The notes: generated from the letters alone by a model not told the origin. DNA of 64,000 bases from Selenomonas sp. oral taxon 920 (GCF_001717585.1 NZ_CP017042.1:1952501-2016500), one strand, 5' to 3'. Positions 52,822 to 60,053 are shown, numbered from the stretch's first letter. A program made the numbers and translations.

Positions 52822-54006
52822 ATGCAAAACAGTGGAATCAAGCGCGTCTTTCTCGTCGTACTCGACAGCTTCGGCTGCGGCGCAGCCCCCGATGCGGCGG
52901 AGTTCGGCGATGATGCGACGTGCAGCACGCTCCGCTCTGTTTCGCAGAGCGGACTCTTTCCCGCAGCGAATCTGACACGGCTCGGACTCTACAATATCGA
53001 CGGTGCTGCGTGCGGTACACCGTCCGCTGCCCCCATCGGTGCACATGCACGTCTGCGCGAGCTCTCGCGCGGCAAGGATACGACCATCGGGCACTGGGAG
53101 ATGGCGGGCATTGTGCGCAATGAGCCGCTGCCGACCTACCCCGACGGCTTTCCTCGCGAGGTGACTGCAGCGCTCGAGACAGCATTCGGACGCAAGATTC
53201 TCTGCAACAAGCCGTACTCCGGCACAGCGGTCATCCATGACTACGGACGTGAGCACGAGGAGACGGGCGCACTCATCGTCTACACCTCCGCCGACAGCGT
53301 GCTGCAGATCGCGGCGCATGAAAAGCACGTTCCCGTGGACACGCTTTACGACTACTGTCGTCAGGCACGCGCGATCATGCAGGGTGTGCACGGGGTCGGA
53401 CGCATCATCGCGCGCCCCTTTGTCGGCACGTACCCGAACTATGAGCGCACGCCGCACCGCCATGATTTCTCCCTCGATCCGACGGGCGATACCGTGCTCG
53501 ACGCACTAAGCCGTGCGGGGCGTGATGTGATCGGTGTCGGCAAGATCTCCGACATCTTCGGCGGACGCGGGCTCACGCGCTCGCTCGGCGCAAACGAGTC
53601 GAATGCGGACGGCATGGCAAAGACCACGGCACTCCTTGCAGAGGATTTCACGGGGCTTGCGTTCATCAACCTCGTCGACGGCGACATGATCTACGGGCAC
53701 CGCCGCGACATTCCTGGCTATGCACGTGCCATGCAGGAATTCGACGACTGGCTTGCGGGTTTTCTCCCCGCCATGCGTGAAGGCGACGTACTGATGATTA
53801 CGGCGGATCACGGCTGCGACCCGGGTGCAGAGGGCACGGATCACACGCGCGAGTACGTTCCGCTGCTCGTCTATGGGAAAAAAATTGCACCTGTGAATCT
53901 CGGAACCTACCCGACCTTCGCGATGCTCGGCGCAACGATTGCGGACATCTTTGACGCGCATCTTACGACAAAGGGCGAAAGTTTCCTTCCGCGCGTACTC
54001 AGATAG
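52822..54006 (+). CDS. deoB: Phosphopentomutase
   Basis: This 394-residue alkaline-phosphatase-superfamily enzyme interconverts ribose/deoxyribose 1- and 5-phosphates. LDSFGCGAAPDAAEFGD carries the first metal Asp. GKDTTIGHWEMAG contains the phosphothreonine region, and ITADHGCDPGAEGTDHTREYVP supplies the other metal ligands. Length matches DeoB. It works in nucleoside salvage with the cytidine deaminase downstream. Confidence 0.95.
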   Translation: MQNSGIKRVFLVVLDSFGCGAAPDAAEFGDDATCSTLRSVSQSGLFPAANLTRLGLYNIDGAACGTPSAAPIGAHARLRELSRGKDTTIGHWEMAGIVRNEPLPTYPDGFPREVTAALETAFGRKILCNKPYSGTAVIHDYGREHEETGALIVYTSADSVLQIAAHEKHVPVDTLYDYCRQARAIMQGVHGVGRIIARPFVGTYPNYERTPHRHDFSLDPTGDTVLDALSRAGRDVIGVGKISDIFGGRGLTRSLGANESNADGMAKTTALLAEDFTGLAFINLVDGDMIYGHRRDIPGYARAMQEFDDWLAGFLPAMREGDVLMITADHGCDPGAEGTDHTREYVPLLVYGKKIAPVNLGTYPTFAMLGATIADIFDAHLTTKGESFLPRVLR

Positions 54007-54016
54007 GAGCCTCCCT

Positions 54017-54235
54017 ATGAATATATGCGATATCATCACGAAGAAAAAACGCGGCGGCACACTCACGCGCACAGAGATCGCCTGCCGGGCAGGCGGCTAT
54101 ATCGGCGGCACGATCCTCGACGATCAGACCGCGGAGCTCCTCATGGCAAGCTGTCTGCGCGGCATGACAATCGCAGAGGCACCCGCCCCTATGAAACGGA
54201 TCTATGGGGCACACAGATACGGAGGGATGACATGA
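54017..54235 (+). pseudogene. Remnant of pyrimidine-nucleoside phosphorylase (N-terminal fragment)
   Basis: The first ~55 of 72 residues (MNICDIITKKKRGGTLTRTEI, GGYIGGTILDDQTAELLMASCLRGMT) match the helical N-terminal domain of pyrimidine-nucleoside/thymidine phosphorylase (Pdp/DeoA). The ~430-residue protein then breaks off into an unrelated short tail. Several usually conserved positions are changed. Its location between deoB and cdd is where pdp normally sits. It still has a start, a ribosome site and an ATGA overlap with cdd, so it may be translated mainly to couple cdd. Confidence 0.75.
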
Positions 54236-54621
54236 ACGATCGTGAACTCGTCGCACGCGCTGCAGAATTCCGCAGCCGTGCCTACGCCCCCTACTCCGGC
54301 TTCGCCGTCGGTGCAGCTCTCCTCGCACGGAGCGGGAAGATCTACGGCGGCGTCAACGTGGAGAACGCCTCTTATTCCGTCGGCATCTGTGCTGAACGCG
54401 CGGCAATCGCCGCCGCCGTCACAGCGGGGGAACGCGAATTCGAGGCGCTTGCCGTCATCGCTGACAGCCCTGCGCCATGCGCGCCCTGCGGCATGTGCCG
54501 TCAGGTGCTCGTGGAGTTCCCGATCGCACGCGTCATCCTTGCCAACACGGCGGGCGACCTGCGCGTCCTCACCCCCGCCGAACTGCTGCCGCACGCCTTC
54601 GGCGCGGCAGCGCTGCCTTGA
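54232..54621 (+). CDS. cdd: Cytidine deaminase
   Basis: This 129-residue zinc enzyme of the homotetrameric type turns cytidine into uridine. Zinc ligands are C53 in ICAERAAI (with catalytic E55) and C86/C89 in PCGMCRQ. AYAPYSGFAVGAAL and GGVNVENASY are the substrate motifs. GGAGGG precedes the ATG, which overlaps the remnant stop as ATGA. Confidence 0.95.
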   Translation: MNDRELVARAAEFRSRAYAPYSGFAVGAALLARSGKIYGGVNVENASYSVGICAERAAIAAAVTAGEREFEALAVIADSPAPCAPCGMCRQVLVEFPIARVILANTAGDLRVLTPAELLPHAFGAAALP

Positions 54622-54644
54622 TCTATTGCGATAGGAGATACCCC

Positions 54645-55013
54645 ATGAAGATCCTCATTGTTGATGACTCACGCCTCGTTCGAATCAAGCTCAAGGCAGA
54701 ACTCTCTGACCGCGGACATACAACCATCGAGGCACGGGACGGAGAAGAGGCGCTGCGGCGCATCGCGGACAAAGCGCCCGATGCGGTCTTTCTCGACATC
54801 ATCCTTCCGAAGCTCGACGGCTGCAGCGTCCTGCGGAGTCTGCGCAGAACACATCCGCGCCTCCCCGTCGTCATGCTCTCGACAGCTGCTACGGAGGAAA
54901 ACATTGCGTACGCCAACGAGTACGGCGCTCTTATGTTCATCCAGAAGCCCTATTCCGATCACGAGATCACAGCAGCGCTCGCCAAAATACGGCAGTGCGT
55001 GGAGGGACAATGA
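54645..55013 (+). CDS. CheY-like single-domain response regulator
   Basis: This 122-residue receiver domain has the acidic pair D8-D9 in LIVDDSRLVRIKL, the phospho-acceptor D51 in VFLDIILPKLDG, the Ser/Thr switch in VVMLSTAA and the Lys in IQKPY. There is no output domain. The next gene is a CheX phosphatase overlapping it by ATGA, so the two form a phospho-switch pair in motility or signalling. The partner kinase is not in the window. Confidence 0.9.
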   Translation: MKILIVDDSRLVRIKLKAELSDRGHTTIEARDGEEALRRIADKAPDAVFLDIILPKLDGCSVLRSLRRTHPRLPVVMLSTAATEENIAYANEYGALMFIQKPYSDHEITAALAKIRQCVEGQ

Positions 55014-55465
55014 ACGCATTCCATCAAAGCTACACGGATGCATTCCTCTCAGGAATCGCCGACTATGCGCACATAACGGCCGCGATGGGTACGGAGGCGG
55101 AAGAAGAGTTCTACATTACTCTGTCGCAGCGGCTCGACATAGGCAGCAATCCGCTCATTGTCGCACTTGCCGCCTCCGTGGATGCATTCTATGCACTCGC
55201 GAGCGGCTACAGCGGTGTCTCGCTCGACGGTATGGAGGAGCTTGCTGTCGACGCTGTCAGTGAATTCTTCAACGTCGTCAACGGACACTTCTCCTCCCGC
55301 ATGCGTGAGGACGGTATTGCCGTCTCCATCATCGACCCGCCGCGCCACTACCACGGAGCGGCAGCACCGAACACTGCGGTGTTTTCATATTTCATCACAA
55401 GCCCGGCCGGCGGTATGCGCCTCATGGCAGCACAGGAAGAGTTCCTCCCGGCACAGGCGCATTGA
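55010..55465 (+). CDS. CheX-type chemotaxis phosphatase
   Basis: This 151-residue protein shows the CheC/CheX catalytic motif [D/S]-x3-E-x2-N as D81-x3-E85-x2-N88 within AVDAVSEFFNVVNGHFSSRM. Overall length and the FYITLSQ start region fit CheX, which removes phosphate from CheY-P. The overlapping start with the response regulator supports a direct partnership. The remainder of the chemotaxis cluster is elsewhere. Confidence 0.85.
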   Translation: MNAFHQSYTDAFLSGIADYAHITAAMGTEAEEEFYITLSQRLDIGSNPLIVALAASVDAFYALASGYSGVSLDGMEELAVDAVSEFFNVVNGHFSSRMREDGIAVSIIDPPRHYHGAAAPNTAVFSYFITSPAGGMRLMAAQEEFLPAQAH

Positions 55466-55489
55466 ATTGTCTTTGGAAAGGAGCCCCAC

Positions 55490-56578
55490 TTGACCATATT
55501 CTCACACACACTCAACTTCGACAACCTCGTCGATCTCCTCCTCGTCCCTGCGAGCATCGTCCTCGCCGCCCTCACGGTGGGCATCATCGCCGACCGCCTC
55601 ATCCGCCGCTACATCGATCACCATCTTGCGGTCGAAGAGAGCACGTGGAAGTACGTCTTCATCCGTTCCATGCAGGGCGTTCCCATCTTCTTCAGCTTCA
55701 TCATCGGTCTTTACTGGGCGATCGACGCCGTGGAGATCTCGCCGACACTCACAAAGCTGCTCTCGTACCTCCTCTTTACAAGCAACGTCTTCTCCATCAC
55801 GCGCGTCCTCGCACGCACCGTCGACGGTGTCGTCACCATGTACTTCGAACGCTCGGGCAGGAATCTGCCCAAGACGACCCTGCTCAACAACATCCTTATC
55901 GGCGTCATCTACGCCATGGGGCTGCTCGTTATCCTCCAGTACTACGGCATCTCCATCGCTCCGATCCTGACAGCAGCGGGCGTCGGCGGCATGGCAGTCG
56001 CTCTTGCCCTGCAGGAGATGCTTGCCAACATCTTTTCCGGACTCCACCTCATCCTGTCCAAGCAGCTGCGCATCGGCGACTACATCCGCCTCGGCTCGGG
56101 CGAGGAGGGGCGCGTCACGGACATCACATGGCGCTTTACCGCCATCATCCCGCTCGGTGCGGGCAACACCGTCGTCATTCCGAACAAGACCATCGCGGGC
56201 GCGAACATCACGAATTTCAGCCTGCCCACGCTGAACATCAACATCAGCGTCCCTGTCGGCGTCGCGTATGACAGCGACCTCGCCACTGTCGAGCGCGTCA
56301 CCATCGAGACGGCGAAGGAAGTGCTCGCACGCGTGGACGACAATCCGAACGCAGAGCCGCTCGTGCGCTACACGGACTTCGGCGACTCCTCCATCAACTT
56401 CAACGTCATCCTGCCGTCGAGCATGTTCGACAACCAGGGCATCATCAAGCATGAGTTCATCAAGGCACTCACCGACCGCTACCGTACCGAGGGCATCGAT
56501 ATCCCCTATCCCATCCGGACCATCATTCAGGAAAATGCAGAAGCAGCGGAAAACAATCCACAGGGTACTGCTTCATAA
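55490..56578 (+). CDS. MscS-family mechanosensitive channel
   Basis: This 362-residue protein has about four membrane segments and the pore-lining helix and gate GVGGMAVALALQEMLANIFSG. The beta domain then reads SKQLRIGDYIRLGSGEEGRVTDITWRFT and IPNKTIAGANITNFS, characteristic of MscS. It releases solutes on osmotic downshock. The start is TTG at 55490 after AAAGGAG. Confidence 0.92.
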   Translation: MTIFSHTLNFDNLVDLLLVPASIVLAALTVGIIADRLIRRYIDHHLAVEESTWKYVFIRSMQGVPIFFSFIIGLYWAIDAVEISPTLTKLLSYLLFTSNVFSITRVLARTVDGVVTMYFERSGRNLPKTTLLNNILIGVIYAMGLLVILQYYGISIAPILTAAGVGGMAVALALQEMLANIFSGLHLILSKQLRIGDYIRLGSGEEGRVTDITWRFTAIIPLGAGNTVVIPNKTIAGANITNFSLPTLNINISVPVGVAYDSDLATVERVTIETAKEVLARVDDNPNAEPLVRYTDFGDSSINFNVILPSSMFDNQGIIKHEFIKALTDRYRTEGIDIPYPIRTIIQENAEAAENNPQGTAS

Positions 56579-56776
56579 ACGCACATAGAAGCTTGTACCT
56601 GTCTTCATTTATCCACAAATCCCACAGGTTCCCCCTAGGGAAACTGTGGATAACTCTATGCCGATATCCATGCCCGCCGCGCCTTTTTTTATCGGCATTT
56701 CGACGAAAATCATCCCGATTTCCAAAAAATCCCTGTTGATAAGTCTGTGGGCAAACAACTAGATATAGATTTCCTA
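56579..56776. other. Intergenic region with DnaA-box cluster and stem-loops
   Basis: This gene-free stretch holds two perfect DnaA boxes facing each other: TTATCCACA at 56609-56617 and its complement at 56645-56653. They flank a palindrome, CCACAG...CTGTGG with TTCCC-CCTA-GGGAA at its tip. Further weaker boxes lie at 56734-56742 (TTATCAACA on the minus strand) and 56746-56754 (TTGCCCACA). A separate nine-base stem-loop (ATGCCGATA with TATCGGCAT) spans 56658-56698. This could be a replication-related or DnaA-regulated site. Confidence 0.5.
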
Positions 56777-56806
56777 TTGACGAGCACCCACTAGATGTTG
56801 TATAAT
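56777..56806 (+). promoter_or_regulatory. Promoter for the glycyl-radical-domain gene and nrdG
   Basis: TTGACG (56777-56782) and TATAAT (56801-56806) are 18 bases apart. The transcript has a leader of about 65 bases with no recognised riboswitch. Confidence 0.75.
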
Positions 56807-56879
56807 CCTCACGAACCGGCGATGCGTCGCCGCAGAGAAAAACCGCGCTGCAAACAGGCGCGAAAAAGGAGAATGCAGC

Positions 56880-57164
56880 ATGATTGTCAACGATATCAAC
56901 GTCACCGTAAACGGCCTCTCGGATATTACCCCGCACGAGGTAGAAAATTACATTGCATACATCGAGGGTCAGACCCATGAGAAGCTCGACCGCCTCTCCA
57001 TCACGGGTACGGATGACGGCCGCGTCACGCTCGGCTACGAGATGCGTCAGCCGAAGTTTGAGCGCGTTCGCCGCATCACGGGCTACCTGGTCGGCACCAC
57101 GGATCGTTGGAACAACGCCAAGCAGGCCGAGGAGCACGAACGTGTCAAGCACGGACTCCACTGA
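56880..57164 (+). CDS. Free-standing NrdD-like glycyl-radical domain protein
   Basis: This 94-residue protein ends with RRITGYLVGTTDRWNNAK and EEHERVKH, matching the C-terminal glycyl-radical segment of class III ribonucleotide reductase (R-x-x-G-Y-L, then an R-W/F-N-x-x-K and R-V-K-H). The putative radical glycine is G68. The ~600-residue catalytic barrel of NrdD is absent. It is followed by, and overlaps, the activase gene nrdG, so the pair keeps the activase-substrate arrangement. Its beginning (MIVNDINVTVNGLSDITPHEV) resembles nothing I can name. AAAGGAG precedes the ATG. It could be a detached radical domain (compare GrcA/YfiD) or a small regulatory relative. Confidence 0.7.
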   Translation: MIVNDINVTVNGLSDITPHEVENYIAYIEGQTHEKLDRLSITGTDDGRVTLGYEMRQPKFERVRRITGYLVGTTDRWNNAKQAEEHERVKHGLH

Positions 57165-57663
57165 GATCCACATCTCGGGGATCGCAAGCGATTCCATTGT
57201 GGATGGCGAGGGCATCCGTTTGACAGTCTTTACACAGGGCTGTCCGCGCCGCTGTCCGGGCTGTCATAATCCGGACACACAGCCCCTCGTCGGAGGGCGC
57301 ATGACGACCGTCGGCGCGGTACTCGCACAGCTCGATGCCAACCCACTTCTCACAGGGCTCACCCTCAGCGGCGGTGAGCCCTTCCTGCAGCCCGCAGCAC
57401 TGCTCCCGCTTGCACGCGGAGCACACGCGCGCGGCCTCGACGTATGGAGCTACACAGGCTACACCCTCGAGGAGCTGCGCGCACAGGAGAATCCCGCCGT
57501 AAATGCCCTGCTCGATGAGCTCGACGTTCTCGTCGACGGTGACTACCGCGCAGAGGAACGTGATCTCACCCTTCATTTCCGCGGCTCGCGCAATCAGCGT
57601 GTCATCGACCTCGCCGCGACGCGCGCCACCGGCACACTCACACTCTTGTACGCAGACGAATAG
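57142..57663 (+). CDS. nrdG: Anaerobic ribonucleotide reductase-type activating enzyme (NrdG family)
   Basis: This 173-residue radical SAM protein has the cluster motif C34-x3-C38-x2-C41 in QGCPRRCPGCHNPDTQ, the GGEPF motif in LTLSGGEPFLQPAAL and a YTGYTLEEL region as in NrdG. It generates a glycyl radical on its partner. The chosen start is GTG at 57142, inside the end of the upstream gene, after GGAGCACG; a start further downstream is possible. The immediate neighbour is only a 94-residue glycyl-radical-like domain. Confidence 0.88.
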   Translation: MSSTDSTEIHISGIASDSIVDGEGIRLTVFTQGCPRRCPGCHNPDTQPLVGGRMTTVGAVLAQLDANPLLTGLTLSGGEPFLQPAALLPLARGAHARGLDVWSYTGYTLEELRAQENPAVNALLDELDVLVDGDYRAEERDLTLHFRGSRNQRVIDLAATRATGTLTLLYADE

Positions 57664-57665
57664 AC

Positions 57666-57712
57666 AAATCCCCCCACACAGGCAAAGCATTTTTCTTGTG
57701 TGGGGGATTTTG
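57666..57712 (+). terminator. Terminator after nrdG
   Basis: An inverted repeat (AAATCCCCCCACACA with TGTGTGGGGGATTT, one bulged C) is followed by a short T-rich stretch just after the nrdG stop. Confidence 0.75.
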
Positions 57713-57722
57713 TTAGAAAATC

Positions 57723-57751
57723 TTGGCATATGGATAAAAAAATGGTATGAT
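57723..57751 (+). promoter_or_regulatory. Promoter for the small basic protein gene
   Basis: TTGGCA (57723-57728) and TATGAT (57746-57751) are 17 bases apart, 35 bases before the start codon. Confidence 0.65.
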
Positions 57752-57786
57752 TCAGATGAGGAAGATGTTGTTGGGAGGAATCAACT

Positions 57787-58080
57787 ATGGCAGCAAAGAC
57801 GACACGAGCAGAAAAGGTAAAGGGGACAAAGGAGCTTGCCCTGAACATCGACGCAACCGTCGAGATCGGCATGCTCGAGATCTCTGCGACACAGGCGCTG
57901 CGGGTCTCCATTATCCGCTCACGCGGGCGCCGTTACACCGCCGTCACCCCATTCTATCGGAAGCGGGCTCAGGATCGTTGGAAACCCAAGGCCTCCGTCT
58001 GGATACCGGTGGAGCACACGGGGGAGATCGCAGACTTCTTAGCGCGTGCCAATAAGAAAATCCACGAAGACGAACAGTAA
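57787..58080 (+). CDS. Small basic protein, possibly PC4-like nucleic acid-binding
   Basis: This 97-residue protein has a central beta-rich segment (LRVSIIRSRGRRYTAVTPFYRK, then RWKPKASVWIPVEHTGEIADFL) that resembles the PC4/p15 single-stranded DNA-binding fold, with strands ending in a Trp-Lys-Pro turn. The likeness is suggestive only. The N-terminus is short and basic. It is monocistronic, with its own promoter (57723-57751), a GGGAGG ribosome site and its own terminator, which suggests a steadily produced small protein. Confidence 0.6.
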   Translation: MAAKTTRAEKVKGTKELALNIDATVEIGMLEISATQALRVSIIRSRGRRYTAVTPFYRKRAQDRWKPKASVWIPVEHTGEIADFLARANKKIHEDEQ

Positions 58081-58086
58081 CGTACG

Positions 58087-58127
58087 AGAGGCTGCAGCAC
58101 GGAGTAAAACCTTGTGCTGCAGCCTCT
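58087..58127 (+). terminator. Terminator after the small basic protein gene
   Basis: A perfect 14-base stem (AGAGGCTGCAGCAC with GTGCTGCAGCCTCT) has a 13-base loop, followed by ATTTAT. It may also stop minus-strand transcripts of the EamA gene. Confidence 0.85.
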
Positions 58128-58165
58128 ATTTATGTCCTGCCTCACAAACAACGCAGGCTTTTTCA

Positions 58166-58597
58166 TTATGGAAAAATCGCAAGCAGGAGTCCGCCCGCCG
58201 CGATCATGGCGATTGCGATGCCATGCAGAAAACTGACTTTTTCGTCGAAGAGCAAGACGGCAATCGCAACGGCGAAGACAACACTCAGCTTATCGATCGG
58301 AGCGACCTGCGTGACCGTCCCCTCCTTGAGTGCCATAAAGTAGAAGAGCCACGAGAGCGCACCTGCGATGCCGCTGAGTGCGACGAAGAGCAGCGCCTTC
58401 CTGTCGGCAAACACCTGCGGCAGGTCAGCGGTATGCCCTTCTGCGATAACCACACCCACAAGAAACACAGCCATAATCGCAGCGCGCACCGCCGTCGCTG
58501 CGCTGCTGTCAAGCCCTGTGAGTCCCGCCTTGCCGAAGATGGATACGAACGCCGCACACAGCGCCGAGAGCAGCGCATAGATGAGCCATGCACTCAT
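58166..58597 (-). CDS. Half-size EamA/DMT-family transporter
   Basis: This 143-residue membrane protein has five hydrophobic segments, equal to one EamA repeat (usual transporters have two, ~300 residues). It starts WLIYALLSALCAAFVSIFGKAG and ends VSFLHGIAIAMIAAGGLLLAIF. Single-repeat members act as dimers, and their substrates are usually unknown. AGGAGGG gives better spacing to the ATG at 58597 than to one two codons upstream. It is transcribed leftward from its own promoter. Confidence 0.85.
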   Translation of the reverse strand: MSAWLIYALLSALCAAFVSIFGKAGLTGLDSSAATAVRAAIMAVFLVGVVIAEGHTADLPQVFADRKALLFVALSGIAGALSWLFYFMALKEGTVTQVAPIDKLSVVFAVAIAVLLFDEKVSFLHGIAIAMIAAGGLLLAIFP

Positions 58598-58617
58598 TGC
58601 CATCCCTCCTGAATTTT

Positions 58618-58646
58618 AGTATAGCATTGTTTGCCCGCTGTCACAA
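58618..58646 (-). promoter_or_regulatory. Promoter for the EamA-type gene
   Basis: On the minus strand TTGTGA (58641-58646) and TATACT (58618-58623) are 17 bases apart. Confidence 0.65.
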
Positions 58647-58653
58647 ACGCATC

Positions 58654-58682
58654 TTTCAAAATCTGCAGCCATCGTGTAAAAT
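58654..58682 (+). promoter_or_regulatory. Promoter for the second acetyltransferase gene
   Basis: TTTCAA (58654-58659) and TAAAAT (58677-58682) are 17 bases apart, diverging from the EamA promoter. Confidence 0.5.
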
Positions 58683-58705
58683 AGGAAGCTATAGGAGGGA
58701 GCGAA

Positions 58706-59188
58706 ATGATACGACAAGCAACGGTGCAGGACATTCCCGAGATCCTGCGCATCTACGAGGCAGCACGTGCCTTTATGCGGCGCTCGGGCAACGTGACGCA
58801 GTGGAGCGGAGGCTATCCGCCGGAGGATATCATACGCGCAGACATCACGAAAAATATACTCTGGGTGATGGAAAACGAGACGGGACATCTCTATGCCGTC
58901 TTTGCCCTCGTCCCCGGTGAGGATCCAAGTTATGCCAAGATTGACGGGGCATGGCGCGACTCCTCGCCCTATGCGGCAATGCACCGCGCGGCAAGCGATG
59001 GGACGGAGCACGGAGTCTTTCGCGCCATGCTGGACTTCGCGCGCACACGATACAATCATCTGCGCGTCGACACCCACGCGGACAACCACCCCATGCAGCA
59101 CGGCTTTCTCACGAACGGTTTCGTGTACTGCGGCATCGTCCGCGTCTGGGACGGCACACCGCGCCGCGCCTACGAATGGAGCATGTGA
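58706..59188 (+). CDS. GNAT-family acetyltransferase
   Basis: This 160-residue protein begins MIRQATVQDIPEILRIYEAARAFMRRSGN and has NHLRVDTHADNHPMQHGFLTNGFVYCGIV, the C-terminal half typical of GNAT enzymes acting on small molecules or peptides. The acetyl-CoA loop is less clear than in the other acetyltransferase. GGAGGG precedes the ATG. Substrate unknown. Confidence 0.82.
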   Translation: MIRQATVQDIPEILRIYEAARAFMRRSGNVTQWSGGYPPEDIIRADITKNILWVMENETGHLYAVFALVPGEDPSYAKIDGAWRDSSPYAAMHRAASDGTEHGVFRAMLDFARTRYNHLRVDTHADNHPMQHGFLTNGFVYCGIVRVWDGTPRRAYEWSM

Positions 59189-59222
59189 GCATACGCGATT
59201 ACACATTTAGGAGAGCACATCT

Positions 59223-59891
59223 ATGTCAACGATCTTTTATCCGAGCTGCAAAGTTCAGGCGGACTTTCCCGCCGAGAGCGCGGCGGTACGCCGCTATCTT
59301 GAGGAGCAACACGGTGTGCAGACCGCAGGCTGCTGCCGCCCGCACCACCCGAAGCTGACGCCGGAGGATCACGCAATCGTCCTATGCAACAACTGCGCGA
59401 ACATCGTCGAGGAGAGCTCCCGCGCGGGCGCATTCACCTACGTCTGGGAGTTGATCGATCGGGACGCGGATTTCCCCTTCCCCGACTACGGCGGCGAGCG
59501 CATGACCGTGCAGGACTGCTGGGCGGCGGTGGAGCGGCGCGGTATGCAGGAGGCGATCCGCTCCCTCCTGCGCAAGATGAACGTGACGATCGTCGAGCAG
59601 GAGGAGAATTTCGACAAGACCCGCTTCCACGGACACGCTCTGCTCGCGCCCTGCTTTCCCGGCAACGCGAAGCTTATCCCGCGCCGCTACGAGAACGGCA
59701 GCTCTCCCATGTTCACCCCCATGACGGAGGAGGAGCAGCATGCCTACTTTCAGCGGCACGCACAGAAGCTGCCGACGGAGAAGGCCGTCTGCTCGTGCAA
59801 ATACTGCCGCGACGGCATCGACGCGTGCGGCAAGACAGGCGTCCACATCCTCCAGCTGCTCTTTCCGATAAAGGAATCTCTGATAAAATGA
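59223..59891 (+). CDS. Cysteine-rich, CCG-like (Fe-S-type) protein
   Basis: This 222-residue soluble protein has a cysteine pattern like the CCG domains of heterodisulfide reductase B or related oxidoreductases. C9 (YPSCK), C37-C38 (AGCCRPHH) and C55-x2-C58 (LCNNCAN) are in the first half; CFPGNAK and CSCKYCRDGIDACG follow late. It could bind an Fe-S cluster or zinc; no partner subunits are adjacent. Its last seven codons and stop lie within the left terminal repeat of the structured element (59871-60036), so the natural end may have been altered. Confidence 0.62.
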   Translation: MSTIFYPSCKVQADFPAESAAVRRYLEEQHGVQTAGCCRPHHPKLTPEDHAIVLCNNCANIVEESSRAGAFTYVWELIDRDADFPFPDYGGERMTVQDCWAAVERRGMQEAIRSLLRKMNVTIVEQEENFDKTRFHGHALLAPCFPGNAKLIPRRYENGSSPMFTPMTEEEQHAYFQRHAQKLPTEKAVCSCKYCRDGIDACGKTGVHILQLLFPIKESLIK

Positions 59892-60036
59892 AGTCCGTCG
59901 TATTGGTGCAGATTTTTTGTCCTGTCAAGGAGACAAACCGGACGCATAGCCGTCCGCTATGTGGAGGATTTGTCGACACAGACAGGGCGAAAAAGATGTG
60001 CTAAGACGGCGGTGCTGAATTTGTCAGTGCTTCCTT
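59871..60036. repeat. Structured ~166-base repeat with terminal inverted repeats, copy B
   Basis: This is the second copy of the element at 19239-19400. It starts AAGGAA-N3-CTGATAAA and ends TTTGTCAG-N3-TTCCTT. The core carries GACAAA...TTTGTC around CATAGC...GCTATG, with the loop changed in sequence but the arms kept. The left end overlaps the 3' end of the cysteine-rich protein gene. The right end lies 17 bases before the MBL hydrolase start, so a polar effect on it is possible. Confidence 0.75.
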
Positions 60037-60053
60037 AAGACAGGAGAATCCAT

